Source: Polytrichum commune (Eukaryota > Streptophyta > Polytrichopsida > Polytrichales > Polytrichaceae). Taken from it: a stretch of DNA of 64,000 nucleotides. The position numbers and the translations under genes are program-made. The notes under the pieces are model-generated. The model saw only the letters and a list, made by a program, of their open reading frames with translations, did not search any database and was not told the DNA's origin. The stretch lies in NCBI GenBank assembly GCA_950295325.1, contig OX485805.1, forward strand, positions 49,624,758 through 49,688,757, given 5' to 3'. This document shows positions 20,566-33,553 of this stretch, one piece after another. Each line of letters opens with the position of its first letter. Position 1 is the stretch's first letter.

Positions 20566-23500
20566 ATGGTAAAAGTGCATGTTGCCCCGCCAGGGGGTTG
20601 GGTACCTGAGACCATCAATCCGGATAGATGGGCCGACAATATGCTCAAAGCATGGAAGGTGTGAGATTCATATGCATTCAACTATCTACATGTAATATGT
20701 AATGTGTATCTTATATTACAAAATTCATGTAATGTTTAATGAACCCAAATTACATGCATCCTAGATTTACATTTAAAAAAAACCTAAATACATTCAATAT
20801 AAAAAATGATGTATAATAGTGTGATGTTGCTATCAAATTTGAAACTTCATTTCCTTGGCCAAGGAAAACCCAACTTTAATTGTTACATCTTCACTAACAA
20901 CTAAGATTTGTTATCAAAAGCTTCAATTTTTGTGCAAAAAATACAGACTGCAGCATATCACAAGGGTATCCATGTGCAAAAGAAAGCCGTGTCCCTTTTG
21001 AATGTTGGTGAGCATCTAAACTACATAAATAAATCGCTTGTAGTGTATATATAGTCTTTCATAGTTCATGAATCTATAGCAAAGTTGAAGCTTGGCCTTG
21101 AATGACTTTATTTTGGACAAGAATATGCAATGATTTCAATCTTAGCTGCTACTTCATAACTCACGTATTAACTATTCTCAATCAATATTGATTTTTGTTG
21201 CCCAAAGATGAGGCCGACCCTGGTGACCTTGTGAACACACCAAGGTCTTTGCAAGCATGTCTTCTCCTTGGTATCGATCCAAGCGAGATCCAATATCGGT
21301 ATAACTTTGTACTTCCTTCTACACTTAATTCACAATATACATATAGAGAGAGAGAGCTTATCTCTAAGTCCCGTAAGGGTTAGAATTCAATCATAATAAC
21401 ATTGGACAACCCTCATTGAAATTCAATGTATCACTAAGTATGAATAAACTTAGTAGTCTTTTTTTAGGGTGGGTGGGGTGGGGGGCTCTTCCCAAAATAT
21501 ATTTTGGGACATAATAGGTCTTGCTTTTGTTAGAAAGTGAACCTAGATAACTATCATTGTGAGGTTTGTGAAAAAAATTCTAGCACATAAATGTATTAAA
21601 TATCTTACTATTTCATCCTCAACAAAACCAACGAAGTAAGAATCAAGCTTGATGCTCCCATGTAGTCTCCCTCTTTTGGGAGTGGTTTTGAACAACCTCC
21701 TAGTGGAGCTCATATTTTGAAAGGAAGGCATTACACATTGTATTATACCATAGGAGAACCCATGAGCAATACATGGCCAATGAGTTATATTTTATAATCT
21801 CAATGCAAAGCATTGATCTGAGTAAGCCTATTCATTCATTATCATGTTGAGGTTTCAAAAAATCAAGTAATCCCCCCCTAAAATAGGAGTAATATTTTTT
21901 TCTACAAGAGCAACGAATTACTTTGACCAAGAAAAACAAATATAATAAAGAGCCTAGAGTACTTAATGTGTCATAATTCTTGTTCCACCTCATATAATGA
22001 GAACCTAATATGTCTTTTGATGTGTTGTGGATTAAAACATAAGAAGCATTGAAATAATCATACAATATTTACATTTTGATGATCTTGTCTCTTTTGTAAT
22101 TGTACAGAATTTCCAATATGAATATGTAACAAAGAACTTTGGAGTGCAATAGATTCAAACTCAATTGTACCAACTTTTTGACGTCTTTTGTGTATGTTTT
22201 TGTTGGGTTGAGTTGCGAAAGATCACTCTACTTGTTATTAAATATATTGAATGTTTAAATATGACAAAGCATATGACTTGTTGCTTCAAACTTATATTGC
22301 ATTGTAGGTGCTGTCACGATGGACATCGGGGCTCACAACCTTGTTCGAATTATCAACACAGTTGATTGATTGATGTTTTTGATCATTTAGGTCTGTGCTT
22401 TGAATCTCAAAAATGTATCTAGTAGTTGCTGTATTAAATAATAATAACATTGGGTTCAACATGAGGAAATATAGCACCTGTAATTGCATCTAATGACTTC
22501 ATTTAATTTCTTCATCTATCTAAATAAGATATGACAACAAGGTTACCTTTCAGTAAAATTGCTCAAATCGTTAGATCAAAAGCTCTCTTGAAACTTGAGT
22601 ATTATAATGAAGGCAGAGAATGAAGGTTTTGACGTCATCATGATTTATTGATAAGCATAATTATTGTTTATAGTCCCCCAAATTGCTTGGGAAATTCAAT
22701 GGTTGACTTATGATATTTGAAACATGTTTCTCAAACCATTTGTGTGTCAACAGGTAACAAAACTTGATGTTTGATTCCAATTGTTCCCACTTAGTAAACA
22801 AAAACAAGCCTTTGTAGTTTACACCTTTCTAGGGGGTGATGGTTGGTATCAATGGAGTTGTAACAAACATAATATCATCCTTCATACCCTTCCAAGTTTT
22901 CATCATGTTGGTAAACATTGGACTTCTATGAAATACTCAATAGAAATTTAAAATTTAAAATTCAACAAGGGTTGGAGTTGTGTATATATGGATTGTGGCT
23001 AGTACAATAACAACTCTTGGAAACAAATTTCAATATGTGTGAAAATTGCAAGGGCAATCACAGCCAATGTCCCAAAAGGACCAAATATTGTTTCTTGCAA
23101 CTTCATCATCACTTGTGTTTTATTTTTTTAACCATGTATTTGAATGCTAAAATCTATGTTGTTGTTATAGAGATGTGTCGTATTTCACGGAGCGAGGTTT
23201 GAGCAAGGAGTTGCAGGAAATAAAATTTCAATATAGTGAAGTCCAAAGACGAGGTGACCAAACTTGCACATTAAGGAGGAAAATGGACTAATAAATATTC
23301 TATTGCATCAACAACAAAAAAAACAAAATAGTATAATTTTATCGCTCGTTATGTTATACAATAGATTTCTATGATATAGAACTCAACAAACAAATAGGTT
23401 TTCTCAATGTCACAGTGCATAGTAAAGAATTATTTTTTTGGTTGTATGTGTGTTGTGGGGGGGGGGGTTGATGTGAATTTTAATAATGATGTGTAACCCA

Positions 23501-26500
23501 GGTAAGTTGAAAAGACTCATTGACGAAAGAGAGAGAATAATCAAAGAGCATGATACTGGAAGTGTTTTTATTGAAAATGGAAAGGTTGTTCAAGGAGCTG
23601 GCCAAGGAGGGGGGAAACAAGCGGTTGCTTCTGAGGCTCAACAAAAGGTCTCTAAAACTAGCTATCCTAAAATACATTTACCTCATTGGCTTCGAATCAA
23701 TGTAACAACTTTGTTGTATGTACCCCAATGATATTAAAAGATGACAACGCTCCAACACTAGACCAAATATTATTATCCCAATATATAATTTTTTACGATT
23801 TCAAGAATTAAAGATACATAAGTTGTTTGATGGGTTGACCTATATGAAAACAACTTGGTTAATGTTAATTGGTTAATTGATTAGTTGGGTTCAAAATGTT
23901 AGTTGTTCTTTGTTGAGATATTAGCTAATGTGGCCACCAACGGTGGAGTCTCCATGTCATGTGGTTGCATGTAGTATCAAGATTCATGTTTCAAATCATG
24001 TTAAACTAAAGGTCACATATGTATGTATTTTGACCAACAGCTACATCTCAAAAAAAAGTTATGATGTTCACATTCTCATTTCTAATAAAGAAACTTGTTG
24101 AAGTTCTAAAACGACAAGTCCACATCTAAATACGAGTGGGGATCATAATATTCTAATGAATTCGAAACTTTCAAAACTTTGCATGAATCAAGAACATTTA
24201 GTGTGATCAAACAGGCTCTTGCCAAAGCCGCAGTTCAAAAGAGGAGGATGGAAAAGGAAATGGCTAAGAAACGAGCACTTGAAGAAATGAAAAAGTTAAG
24301 CTCATTTCTCATGTAATTTTACGAGATTATGTGAAACTAGATATGTTTTATAAGTTCACATTTGATCTTTTTGTTATCTAAGGTATTGTTATGGTTCCCG
24401 GTCCTTCCCTCTTACATTATGAAATAAGCAAACAAGTGATTGTACATAGTCCATTAAGGGTCATTTCAGACAATATGGTAATCCACACACCGTGAATGAA
24501 TAAACTTATAAAGTTCAAACTTGAATGAAGCTTCAAGTTTGTATATAACTTGAATGACGTCTCTAAATCAAAACCCCAATATTTGGAACCGACACCCTAC
24601 AAAGTGATGCATGGTGGCCAAAATTTGTATTCCTAAATCAAGTTACTATTGTTTGTGAAAATGGAACATTGGATATGAGGCTCCTTTTAATAGTGAGTCT
24701 AAGAACTATCTACAAAAATTTGTACATAGGAATGATTGGTGTGTAAGTGCAATTTTCTTAGTTATAGATATTGTTTCTATTTGGTTCACATGAAACTTAG
24801 AGAGTAAGACATGAATTAGTTTTGATGAACATTGCAGGCCATGGAAAAAGAAGCCAAAAGGGTAGCTGAGGTTCAAAAAAAAAAAGAAGCTGCACAGGTG
24901 AAATGATAAAACATACTATGTTGAATTAATGTTTTAGAATCACATGTTCACTTCTTTATTGTTTCAAAATGGTTTTTGAGTTGCCAAAATCTATGAATGA
25001 TGTTAAGTAGGCTAGAAAAACTTTTCAAAACAATCTTTTGATCTTGAAACGATTGTAGAATGTTAATGTGAACGCATGCGAATTGGTTGAAGTTTACAAA
25101 TGGTACTTCATTCTTTCATGATAGAAAGCGGAAAAAGCAAGAAAAGACAAAGAATTTGCAGCTCAACAATTTGCTAATGAACAAATGAAATTAAAAGAGG
25201 CGGAAGAATTAGAGAAGAAATCTAGAAGATTGGCTGAGCAAAAATACCAAGAGGAGATCAAATTGGTAGCTACAAAGGCAATTGCTGCAGTTAGTTCTCA
25301 AATCCATCTTAGTTCACATACTTTTATATTTTGTACTTGCTAATATTGTTCAAACCTCATGCCTAGGATTACTATTGTGATGAATACGTCTCCCATGTCT
25401 TCACAAAGTAAAATGGTTTGAATGCTTGACGTGCAAATTATGACCAAACTTTCCAAATATGCATTACCTTATATGAAAATGATAAAATCGCAACAAATCC
25501 CATTTGTGTCCACACACAAAACTCATTATAAACATCTATGCTTTTGGATTGTATTCAATATAATCTTAAAGGATGTCTTTATTTTTTGTGATAGAAAAAA
25601 GCGAAGAAACTGGCTATACAAAAAGAAAAGAAAAGAATGCAAAAGCAAGAAGAGTTCCGGAAACAGTTAGAAAAAATACAAGAAGAGTTGATAAAGGTTT
25701 GTAACCTTGTCCATACCTTAGTATTAACTTGTCACCAATTACATTGTAGCATCTCCTTTTTGTGTATATACATAAACATCATATTATTGAATAATAAGTC
25801 TTTGTAAAACATGAATTTTTGTTAATAAAAGAACATTCTTTATCAAAGTGTTTTCCACATCATATGCATATACGTAGATATGCAACCTATTAAACGAAGT
25901 TTGGCATTATATATATATATAATGATATCATATGTATCAAACATCTGAAGTTCAATTTGGAATGATTCAGAAAGCTGTGCAAAGAGAGAAAGAAATGAAA
26001 GCCAAAGATGCAGCTCGAAAAAAACTTCAAGAAGAGAAAGCCAAAGAGCTTGCAAAAGCAAATGCTTTTGCCCGTGCCGAGGCCGAAAAACGACAAGAAG
26101 CAGCAATAGCAACATGGCTTGGATTTTTACAAAAGAGAAAGGATGACTATGAAGCGAAAGTCAAAGTAATTTATATATATACATATATAGATAGATGAAT
26201 ATGATGATCTAGATTGTTTTAACTTTGACATGTTAATTCTATGAGTCTATGTTCCATGATTTCACCCATAGTTTATCAAGATTTTGACAATCAAGATTCC
26301 TGAGAACCTAGCAAGGACCGGTTAACACATGGAGTCTCAAGTCCCAACATGGAGGCAAAGTCCCAGCTTTGGAACCTCAAGAAACCATTAAAATATGGTG
26401 TATATTCATTAAAGTTGGATCTGAATTATTTTATGCAAAAAAAAAATCACAAGACTGTGTGGAGAGGTGGGTCCCAAGCCTCACCTTCAAAAAGTGTGGC

Positions 26501-28480
26501 CATGTAGGCATCCATGTCATATCTGGGACTTGGGACTTGGAACTTGGGACTCCATGTGCAATGGCGAAGTCCCAACTTCCAAGCTCTCAATGGTTGACAT
26601 TGCATAGATTGACCTGAAGTGACTTGGGACTTGGGACCCCGTGTGAACTGGCTCTAAGTAGATTTGTTTAAAAATAAAACGCAAAACGCAATGCAAAAGG
26701 GTGTCAGTTTCGTATTTTCATTTCTACATTTATTATTTTTTCCCCCATCTTGATTAAGCCTCACGTTAAAATACAAATCGAGCTCCACTAAACTTTGTAT
26801 GTTGCCACCATTTGGAAAGGCACAAAAAATAAAAGCGAAAGAGAAATTGATGATATGGAAGAAACAACAAGCAGAGAAGAAAGCTTATGAAGAACAGAAA
26901 GAACAGGACCGGCTCAGGACCATCAAAAATGCAATCGAGAGACGAGAAAAACGGGCTGCCGTGAGTCTCAAACCCTCTCAACACCCATCATGTTTAAAAT
27001 TTTGTGCATGTCAAAGTATAACTTGAAATATTCTGTTACATAATAAAACTAAACAAATTAGCCTACAAAGAGTTTATAGTTCAACCATAACCTAATTAGG
27101 CTTCGTAGTTTAAGTGTTTTGAGTGTTCTTTCCACAAGGGCCTTTGACTTGCAAGGCTACAGTTTGTTAGATATTTGACATGTTGTAACTTGACAATTGT
27201 TATAATCATGCAAAGATCTTTCGAAAATTTGATCATAATACAAACCCTAGGTTTCAAGAACACTGTAGAAACATGATAATAATAATGATGACAAGTGTCG
27301 TTTATCTTTATGCTACAATTCGATCCCATCACTATGAAGTTGTGATCCACATCACATGTTAAAAGTTCACTTCATTGACTATTTGTCGAGGAGGAGGTTT
27401 ATAGTCCTTTCCTGAAATGCCGTCCTCTGAGGCGGCCACGTCACTTTCTAGGGTTAGGGTTAAGCCTCCTCCTAGAAGACCTGGTTGTCATAAGTTTTGG
27501 GTTTCTGAGCAGTGATGGAGTTTGCAACCTCTTCAATCTGCTACTCTTGCTGTCCCCTGTTCCATAAGGGTGACGCACCTGATGTTCATATTTTTTATTG
27601 CAATTGCATTTGTCTGTCTGAAGTTTGAATCCTCGGAAGTTGATATTATACATATGCACGTTATGAGCAGGAGAACATGGCAAAGGCAAGGCAAAAGAGA
27701 AAGATGTTGGAGAAATATTTGGCAGAAAGAGAAAAGGAGAGGCAAAAACACATTACTGAACAAAACTTGCAATCTTTTGCTCAGTATTGGCGTTGTCAAC
27801 AAACTGCGCGCAATCAAGTAAATTTACTCCCAAAACTTGAATACATCATTTTTCACTACACTAAATAGGATATTTAGTGTTTGATACACTACATACGAAC
27901 GCATACACTAAATATCAATAACCCTATGAAAGTAAGTAACCTTAAATGTAAACTCAAACACTAAATACCAACTATGGTAATATGTGGAAGTTACATGTTT
28001 GAATTTAGTGTTAGTAAGGATATGAAAAAAACTAAAAAAATAAAAATGATAAAAAAAGAATTCCAGCATATCTTCTAACACTAATTATTAAAAAATTGAA
28101 AATTAATGTTGAGCATGATAGGGTGGTAATAACATTAAATATAATCAAACACTAATTATCCTATTTAATGTATCTTTTTGGATGCTAGGTGTGTAGCTTT
28201 TCCAATACTATAACTACAAGATTAAATAGGAAAGTTTGATCAAAACATTACTACGGTTGGATAATGTGTAACTACAAGCAATCACTTGAACCAAAGATAC
28301 TAATGATGGTCACATCGCTTTGGAAATTTGCAGGCACTTCATAGAAGACAACTACTCGATGAAATTGAGAAAGCAACTGCAAAAGTTAAAAGTTTACTTG
28401 ACGCTAGGGTAGATATTCAAAAACAACGGCAATTACTCCAAGCTAAAGAGATGTGGGCTCACGCTTATGGGCATAAATAA
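20566..28480 (+). CDS. Coiled-coil protein, CCDC177/DUF4659-like, probable sperm-flagellum component
   Basis: Thirteen exons join in consistent phase: 20566-20658, 20947-21007, 21208-21298, 23171-23253, 23502-23647, 24215-24294, 24838-24897, 25125-25289, 25595-25696, 25971-26165, 26820-26960, 27671-27817, 28334-28480. The product is about 503 aa. It starts MVKVHVAPPGGWVPETINPD and carries TPRSLQACLLLGIDPSEI near residues 60-80, a motif like the one before the coiled coil in CCDC177/DUF4659 proteins. From about residue 95 to the end it is almost continuous Lys/Glu/Ala coiled coil (RLIDERERIIKEHD ... AKEMWAHAYGHK). There is no signal peptide or membrane segment. A flagellar role is inferred from similarity. 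Exons after 24838 are all phase 0. The exon 24215-24294 is one base short of phase 0: five A's precede donor GTTAAG where six would keep frame. This could be a homopolymer error, a real frameshift, or use of an acceptor inside the next exon. Exon 5's donor (GTCTCT) is weak. Confidence 0.8.
26470..26645 (+). repeat. Low-complexity CTTGGGACTTGGGAC tract in intron
   Basis: Repeated (C)TTGGGACT / TTGGAACT words within the intron between exons 25971-26165 and 26820-26960. There is no coding continuity with the flanking exons. Confidence 0.6.
27859..28170. mobile_element. MITE with CACTAAATAGG ends and TA target site, in the last intron
   Basis: The left end CACTAAATAGGATATTTAGTG is complementary to the right end, which reads CACTAATTATCCTATTTAATG. 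TA stands directly outside both ends (27857-27858, 28171-28172), as in Tc1/mariner (Stowaway-like) insertions. The length is 312 bp. It sits wholly in the intron before the last coiled-coil exon, so it need not disturb the protein. Related ends occur at 43385-43601, 60925-61144 and 63418-63624. Confidence 0.7.
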
Positions 28481-28496
28481 AATCATCCACATACTA

Positions 28497-29222
28497 TTCT
28501 CCCTCTTTAGTATGACACGTTTAGGAAACACGAAAAAAAGTTGTATTATCGAGGTGTCGTCTTCTCATTAATATGACAAATGATGTGAAGTTGTCATATT
28601 ATTGAGGGCATACGAAAACATAAGTAAAATGAGCTTAAAAATATATACAACAAGTTTAAGCAATATAGAGTGTATGAAATAATAACTCCAAACAAATACA
28701 TATGTTCTCAAGAACTCTTGAAATAGGAGTCCAAAGATCTCTTGTGTTGCCTACGCAAGTTAGTAGCTGTCATCTTATCTAACTTCCCTACTAACTTTTG
28801 AAAATTAATAATTTCATTAACACCAAAATATAAAGAGTTCTCTAATAAGGAACTAGACAACATTGATGTATGACGTTTAGCATCAAGATATTGGTGATAC
28901 TATATCACCTGTGTACAAGGCAACATACTAAGCAGGAGGCCACTCTAACCCTAACCATGCCCATTCTACACTAGTAACCCTAATTATCATGAAGTTCCCG
29001 AAGATAAGTGAAGTTCCCAAGTAGTTCCCAAGTGAAAATGGATGCATTTTAGATGTACATAACATAGATGAAAGGAATTTTAGCATTAACTACCTCTTTA
29101 ATATGACAGAACAGAGATTCTAAATGTCACATTATCAAATGTCGTAGTCACATAAAAGAGGGAGTTTTGAACTAAAGTTTGTGCTGTAATATCGAGGGTG
29201 TCATATTAACGAGGTTAGACTA
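28497..29222. repeat. Terminal-inverted-repeat element, about 720 bp
   Basis: The left end CCTCTTTAGTATGACAC is mirrored at the right by GTGTCATATTAACGAGG. Internal copies of the same word (TCATTAATATGACA at about 28565 and CTCTTTAATATGACAG at about 29094) suggest a nested or sub-terminal repeat structure. It begins 17 bp after the coiled-coil gene's stop codon, so it probably lies in that gene's 3' UTR or directly behind it. Confidence 0.6.
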
Positions 29223-30614
29223 TTTTTGTGTGTTCCATGTTATTGCAAAATCGAGTCATTGATGTAATCCTTTTGGGATTGAGATCAACATGTTGTCATG
29301 ATGATGATAATAGGGGTGATAAAAATCACTTATAAATATTATAATTCATGTTTGTATGGATACAATCATGTCAACCCTTAATGGCCTAAACGGTCACAAC
29401 ATGTGACTCAATTTCAAATGATTAGATCTTGCTTGAAAAAAAAAACAAGCATTGTTTAGCGTGTTGTTTCTCCAGTCGTAGCTATCGAATTTGTCTGTCA
29501 CCTCCAAAAGCTTGATCATAATATTTCGTTGATAGTTACCCTCTATACCTTATGTAGTTTCCCTAATCTCAAGGCATTTTGACAACTTCATCACTTCAAC
29601 ATTGTATCATGCTTGCACGTTTCCACCCATCTTTAGAGTTTATAATTCTAACAAATCAGGTCAAATTTCTCATCAAAACAATTAGATTGGATTAATTTGT
29701 CATATTTTAAAATTTAAGACAAAGACTTTTAAATTCATCATTCGAGGGCCTAAAATAAATTTCGTATTTTGCATCATATGGATCTGATCCTTTGAAGGTG
29801 CCTCAACAACTCTTTTTTGTGGTAGTCCTAAAAAAAACCCTTGGGATTTTATAACAAATCTTTAAAAATATTTCGCCCCTCGAGCCTTTAATGTTGATAC
29901 TCAGTGATTTCAATAAAGCTGAGGACATCTAATTGATGGCAGCCATTGCAGGAGCCAAACAATTTCTCCAGCACAGTTTGTGCCAGGGTAAGCTTCACGT
30001 TCTCTTTACAATTCTCCAAAATTTTAATCACAATCTCAGTGATCACTTGAAACAGTTGGAGAATGCAATAATTAGATTTTCAATGTAGCAAAAGCCAATA
30101 CAATACTAACTATTCTAGCTCAGAATTCTTGAGCTCAATGTGCAGATCACTACTTGACAAAAGATTCAGAAATTCACCAGCATTTTAACCTTGAAATATC
30201 CCAAAATGTTGTTACTTTTGATTTAAGCAAAATTCTGGGATAATGTACATCTTAAAATTACTTTTGTCACTTAATCCTCTCAAAGGGTTAATGTACATCT
30301 TAAGAATCACATCACCTATCACCTAACCTTGGGTCCCTGCTACCAATTGGATTTCATTCAAACTCACTTGATCAATCTGCACTTTCTGAGTGCCTGATTG
30401 ACCTATTTTTCCTAATGGATACTGGTTTCAATATTTGAAGAACTGGCAAGAAATTCATACCTTACCAGTAGGCATCAAAATTCAGAGGTTCAGCTGATAG
30501 ATGCACAAATCCATGGAGCCATGCATAGCTATAAGACGTTGAAAATTGTTGATCTGGTACTGCAGCACCGCCAGTGCATAAAAGTTCCGGGTAAGGAAAA
30601 AAAACCTTTGCTAG
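29223..30614. other. Intergenic spacer between coiled-coil gene and NNF1-like gene
   Basis: No gene is seen. The two flanking genes converge here, so both 3' UTRs and poly(A) signals should lie in 28481-30614. AATAAA-like words are frequent but cannot be ranked by eye. Confidence 0.5.
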
Positions 30615-33553
30615 TCATGCATTGGGGGTGTGAGTTACTAAAAGCTCCGCCCGTTCTTTCCGAACCTGCATAATACAATGTCGCACATGCCAAATGTTAT
30701 TAAAATTATCTAAGCTCACAAGAAGGACACTGAGGGGATTCATGGTTTTTTTTTTAAGTAAAAATAAAAATCATAGTTGTAAGCTTACCGTGGCAAGCAT
30801 GTCCACTAAAGCTGTGGGACGCTGAGAAACCTTTGCCTTCAAAGCTGCCCTTTGCTGTCTGAGCTGTGCAGTGTGCTCTTCCTCCTGTTGAAAGTCAAAT
30901 TTGCTTGAGTTTTAATGAAACACACGCAAGTCAGACTACTGACTAGAAAATGCTTTAATTTCACACAGAAATTACTGCATAGAATGGACAAACATAGAAC
31001 ATGAGATTACAGTAGTTCCATACAGTAATTACTGCATAGAAAATAAAGTTACGATAATTGCAGATTCTTCACATCGAGGAGAATGTAGATGATTTTTTCT
31101 TAGGAAGAATCAGGTTGAAGCTGCCAATATTTCATGTATGTGAAACATTTCACTATTATGTGAGTGCCTGTACTTAAGTTTGTATAGGCAGCACCAATTC
31201 CCCTGCTTAGAGTATGAAGGTGCAGTGAAACAATTTACCTGCTCAACTAGAAGCCTGAGCTTCTCCACCTCCTCGTGCTTGATTTTAATTGTCAATTCTC
31301 GAACAGCATCTGCCATAGGTGCAGACCTGCAAAATACACATCATAATTTTATGCACATTTTATGTGTGGTGAAGGAGGATTCAACAATGCTGCCAGAATT
31401 GCAGTCCCATTCTTATTATTATTATTATTATGATTACTCTTCCCAATGTCATCGCATCCTCAACAGCCAACATCACCGGAAACTATATATATCCAGATCA
31501 ATCATCCAATTGCATTCCGTAAGGAACTGAAAGCTCAATGATTGAAGGCCACCAAGGAATGGTGGCTTGAACCCAAAGCCTTAATCCAGATCCCATGGGA
31601 ACTGTGAGGTTAAGCCACCTAAAGATCATAATAGTACTTAGATGGGTAACCTTCCTAGCTCTTAATTTCTGGTGCACCTTGCCACTTATGGTGCACCTAA
31701 TCATAGTGGGGGTATCTAGGTGAAAAGGAATATTTTTAACCAATCATCTAGGAACCTAGGGGCTTGCCATTGGGGGAGATAGGTGCCAGCCAACTTGTCC
31801 GCACCCATTCAAGGTGTTCACCTTTGAAAGGAGGCAATAGTCTTTGGGGGCCCTCTAATTCTCGTGATGCATGTTTTGGGATTACATACAGACTTAGACC
31901 AACTTGAAAACAAAGCAACACCATAATTCACACTGGTGGCAACATTGGAGTCGTCTTTTCTTTCTTTCTTCCAAGCCACCAAATGACCCACTGACTACTT
32001 GCACTTGGGAATCATTTCGGGGGAATGCAAAGTTAAATGCAACCATGGGCTTTCACCTAATAGATCATGCTTGCAAATGGGGGGAACGGAGGGCTACCTG
32101 AAACTTAATCCACCATCCTGTTCCTGCTGCTGGATAAGCATCTCCATCTCCTCAAGAACCTCCTTCACCTACAAACAATTTGTTGGCAATCCTCATCACC
32201 ACACTGCAAATGAAAGTTGAGGTTTAAGCTGCTCTAAGCACATTATTCTACAACAAAGGACTTTTGGCAATTGTGCAAATTTATCAACACTGTAGGAAGT
32301 TTGAGTTTCTGTGGGTGAGATATTGCTCAACCCCAGCTGCACTCCTATGGCAAATTAGAGGACCTGTGTTAATTTTCATTTTGCCAACAAAGAATGTATA
32401 ATCTGCCCTGACGTGATGATGACTTCATCACATTCCAGTCAAGGAAGTGAAATTAATATGCTGACATTGTCAAAGAAGGTCCTATTTTAGCTTGCAGAAG
32501 ACAGATTTGGAAATAGAATATTCAACAACAACAACAACAACAATCACATTTGATCTCAAACCATATGCACAATGAGCAAAACCATATATAAAAGATCCTA
32601 CCTCCCACGCTTCGCATTGCAGCTTGAACTCCAACTGCACAAAACCATCATGTCAATGCTTGAGTGCCAATGTTTACTGTGCTCAGTTAGCCCCTTCCCA
32701 TCTGTTATTAATCACTATCAACCCAAAAAGCTTAAGCGTTCTGAAATGAACAAGGCTTTGAGGTTCAAATGTCACCCACCATGATATCCTCTTGAAGTTT
32801 TGCCACTGCCTGTCCCAATCAAGTTCAGGCACCATGTCAATAGGGTTTCAAGCCACTTGAAATCGTAAATTTACAAACAAATTGATGGGGTTTTAAAGAG
32901 GAAAGTCATACCTGTGTGTAGATGTAGTAGAGCTTCTCTTTCTCTCTTTGTGTCAGCTGTGGAAAAGAATTCATAAATTCCTGCACAGATTACAGTAACG
33001 AAGGGGCATTTCTTCGGTAGTTGGTTCTCTATGATCTTGCATTGGTTGTATTGCATACATAGTCAATGATTTCTTTCTTACCAGTTGTGACGGTGCATGC
33101 CCGAAGGTAGTGTTTGAATGTGAATGAAGAGCAACCTATTTCGGTTCATTGCAGGACCTTTTTGGCATGTCAAACTGAGTTTGACCCTCTATGAACCAAT
33201 ATAGACTGGATAATCTCTATTCAAAATTCCACATGGTGACTACCTCCAAGGATGCACCGAAAACTTGACCCCAACATGGAAAATGATGATATATGCAAAA
33301 CAACCAAATCCTTCCAAAAATTAACATGTTGATGAGTTAGAGGATGACTCTAATGCGTGGAGCCATTTTTATTTTTTGGAAACCACACAAGAATGCATAG
33401 GAAATCAAGAAAAAGGGGGAAAAAGTTTACATCTTCGGAGACGGCGATAAGAACACCGTGGCTGGTGAGCTTTGTGGCATCCCACAGAAGCTCATACCGC
33501 GATTTCTTCACCTCGCTCGTTTGCTCGCCTCTGCTCCCCATCATCATCATCAT
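30615..33553 (-). CDS. Probable kinetochore MIS12-complex subunit NNF1/PMF1
   Basis: Eight minus-strand exons assemble in perfect phase into 186 aa: 33553-33431, 32980-32912, 32809-32780, 32634-32602, 32168-32098, 31326-31239, 30884-30789, 30665-30615. The chain has an N-terminal helical region (SRYELLWDATKL, then EFMNSFPQLTQREKEKLYYI), a middle part AVAKLQEDIM...EVLEEMEMLIQQQ, a short proline-containing break, and a C-terminal coiled coil (AVRELTIKIKHEEVEKLRLL, RQQRAALKAKV). Order, spacing and length match NNF1/PMF1, whose human member is about 205 aa. NNF1 with MIS12 bridges centromeric chromatin to the NDC80 complex. The start is a run of five ATG codons (MMMMM) from a CAT microsatellite at 33539-33553; any could initiate. 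Exons 3 and 4 are only 30 and 33 nt. Family assignment rests on pattern, not on a search; gene structure is more certain. Confidence 0.75.
33085..33360. repeat. Fold-back family copy in NNF1-like intron 1
   Basis: Carries GGTGCATGCCCGAAGGTAGT, GGTTCATTG, CTACCTCCAAGGATGCACC, GCAAAACAACCAA and finally GTTGATGAGTTAGAGGATGA, the complement of the outer left end of 12330-12760. The left outer arm is missing. Confidence 0.65.

Noticed and set aside
31498-31743. 81-aa minus frame inside the NNF1-like gene
   Set aside because: It lies wholly in the intron between exons 5 and 6, and GT-AG junctions in phase skip it.
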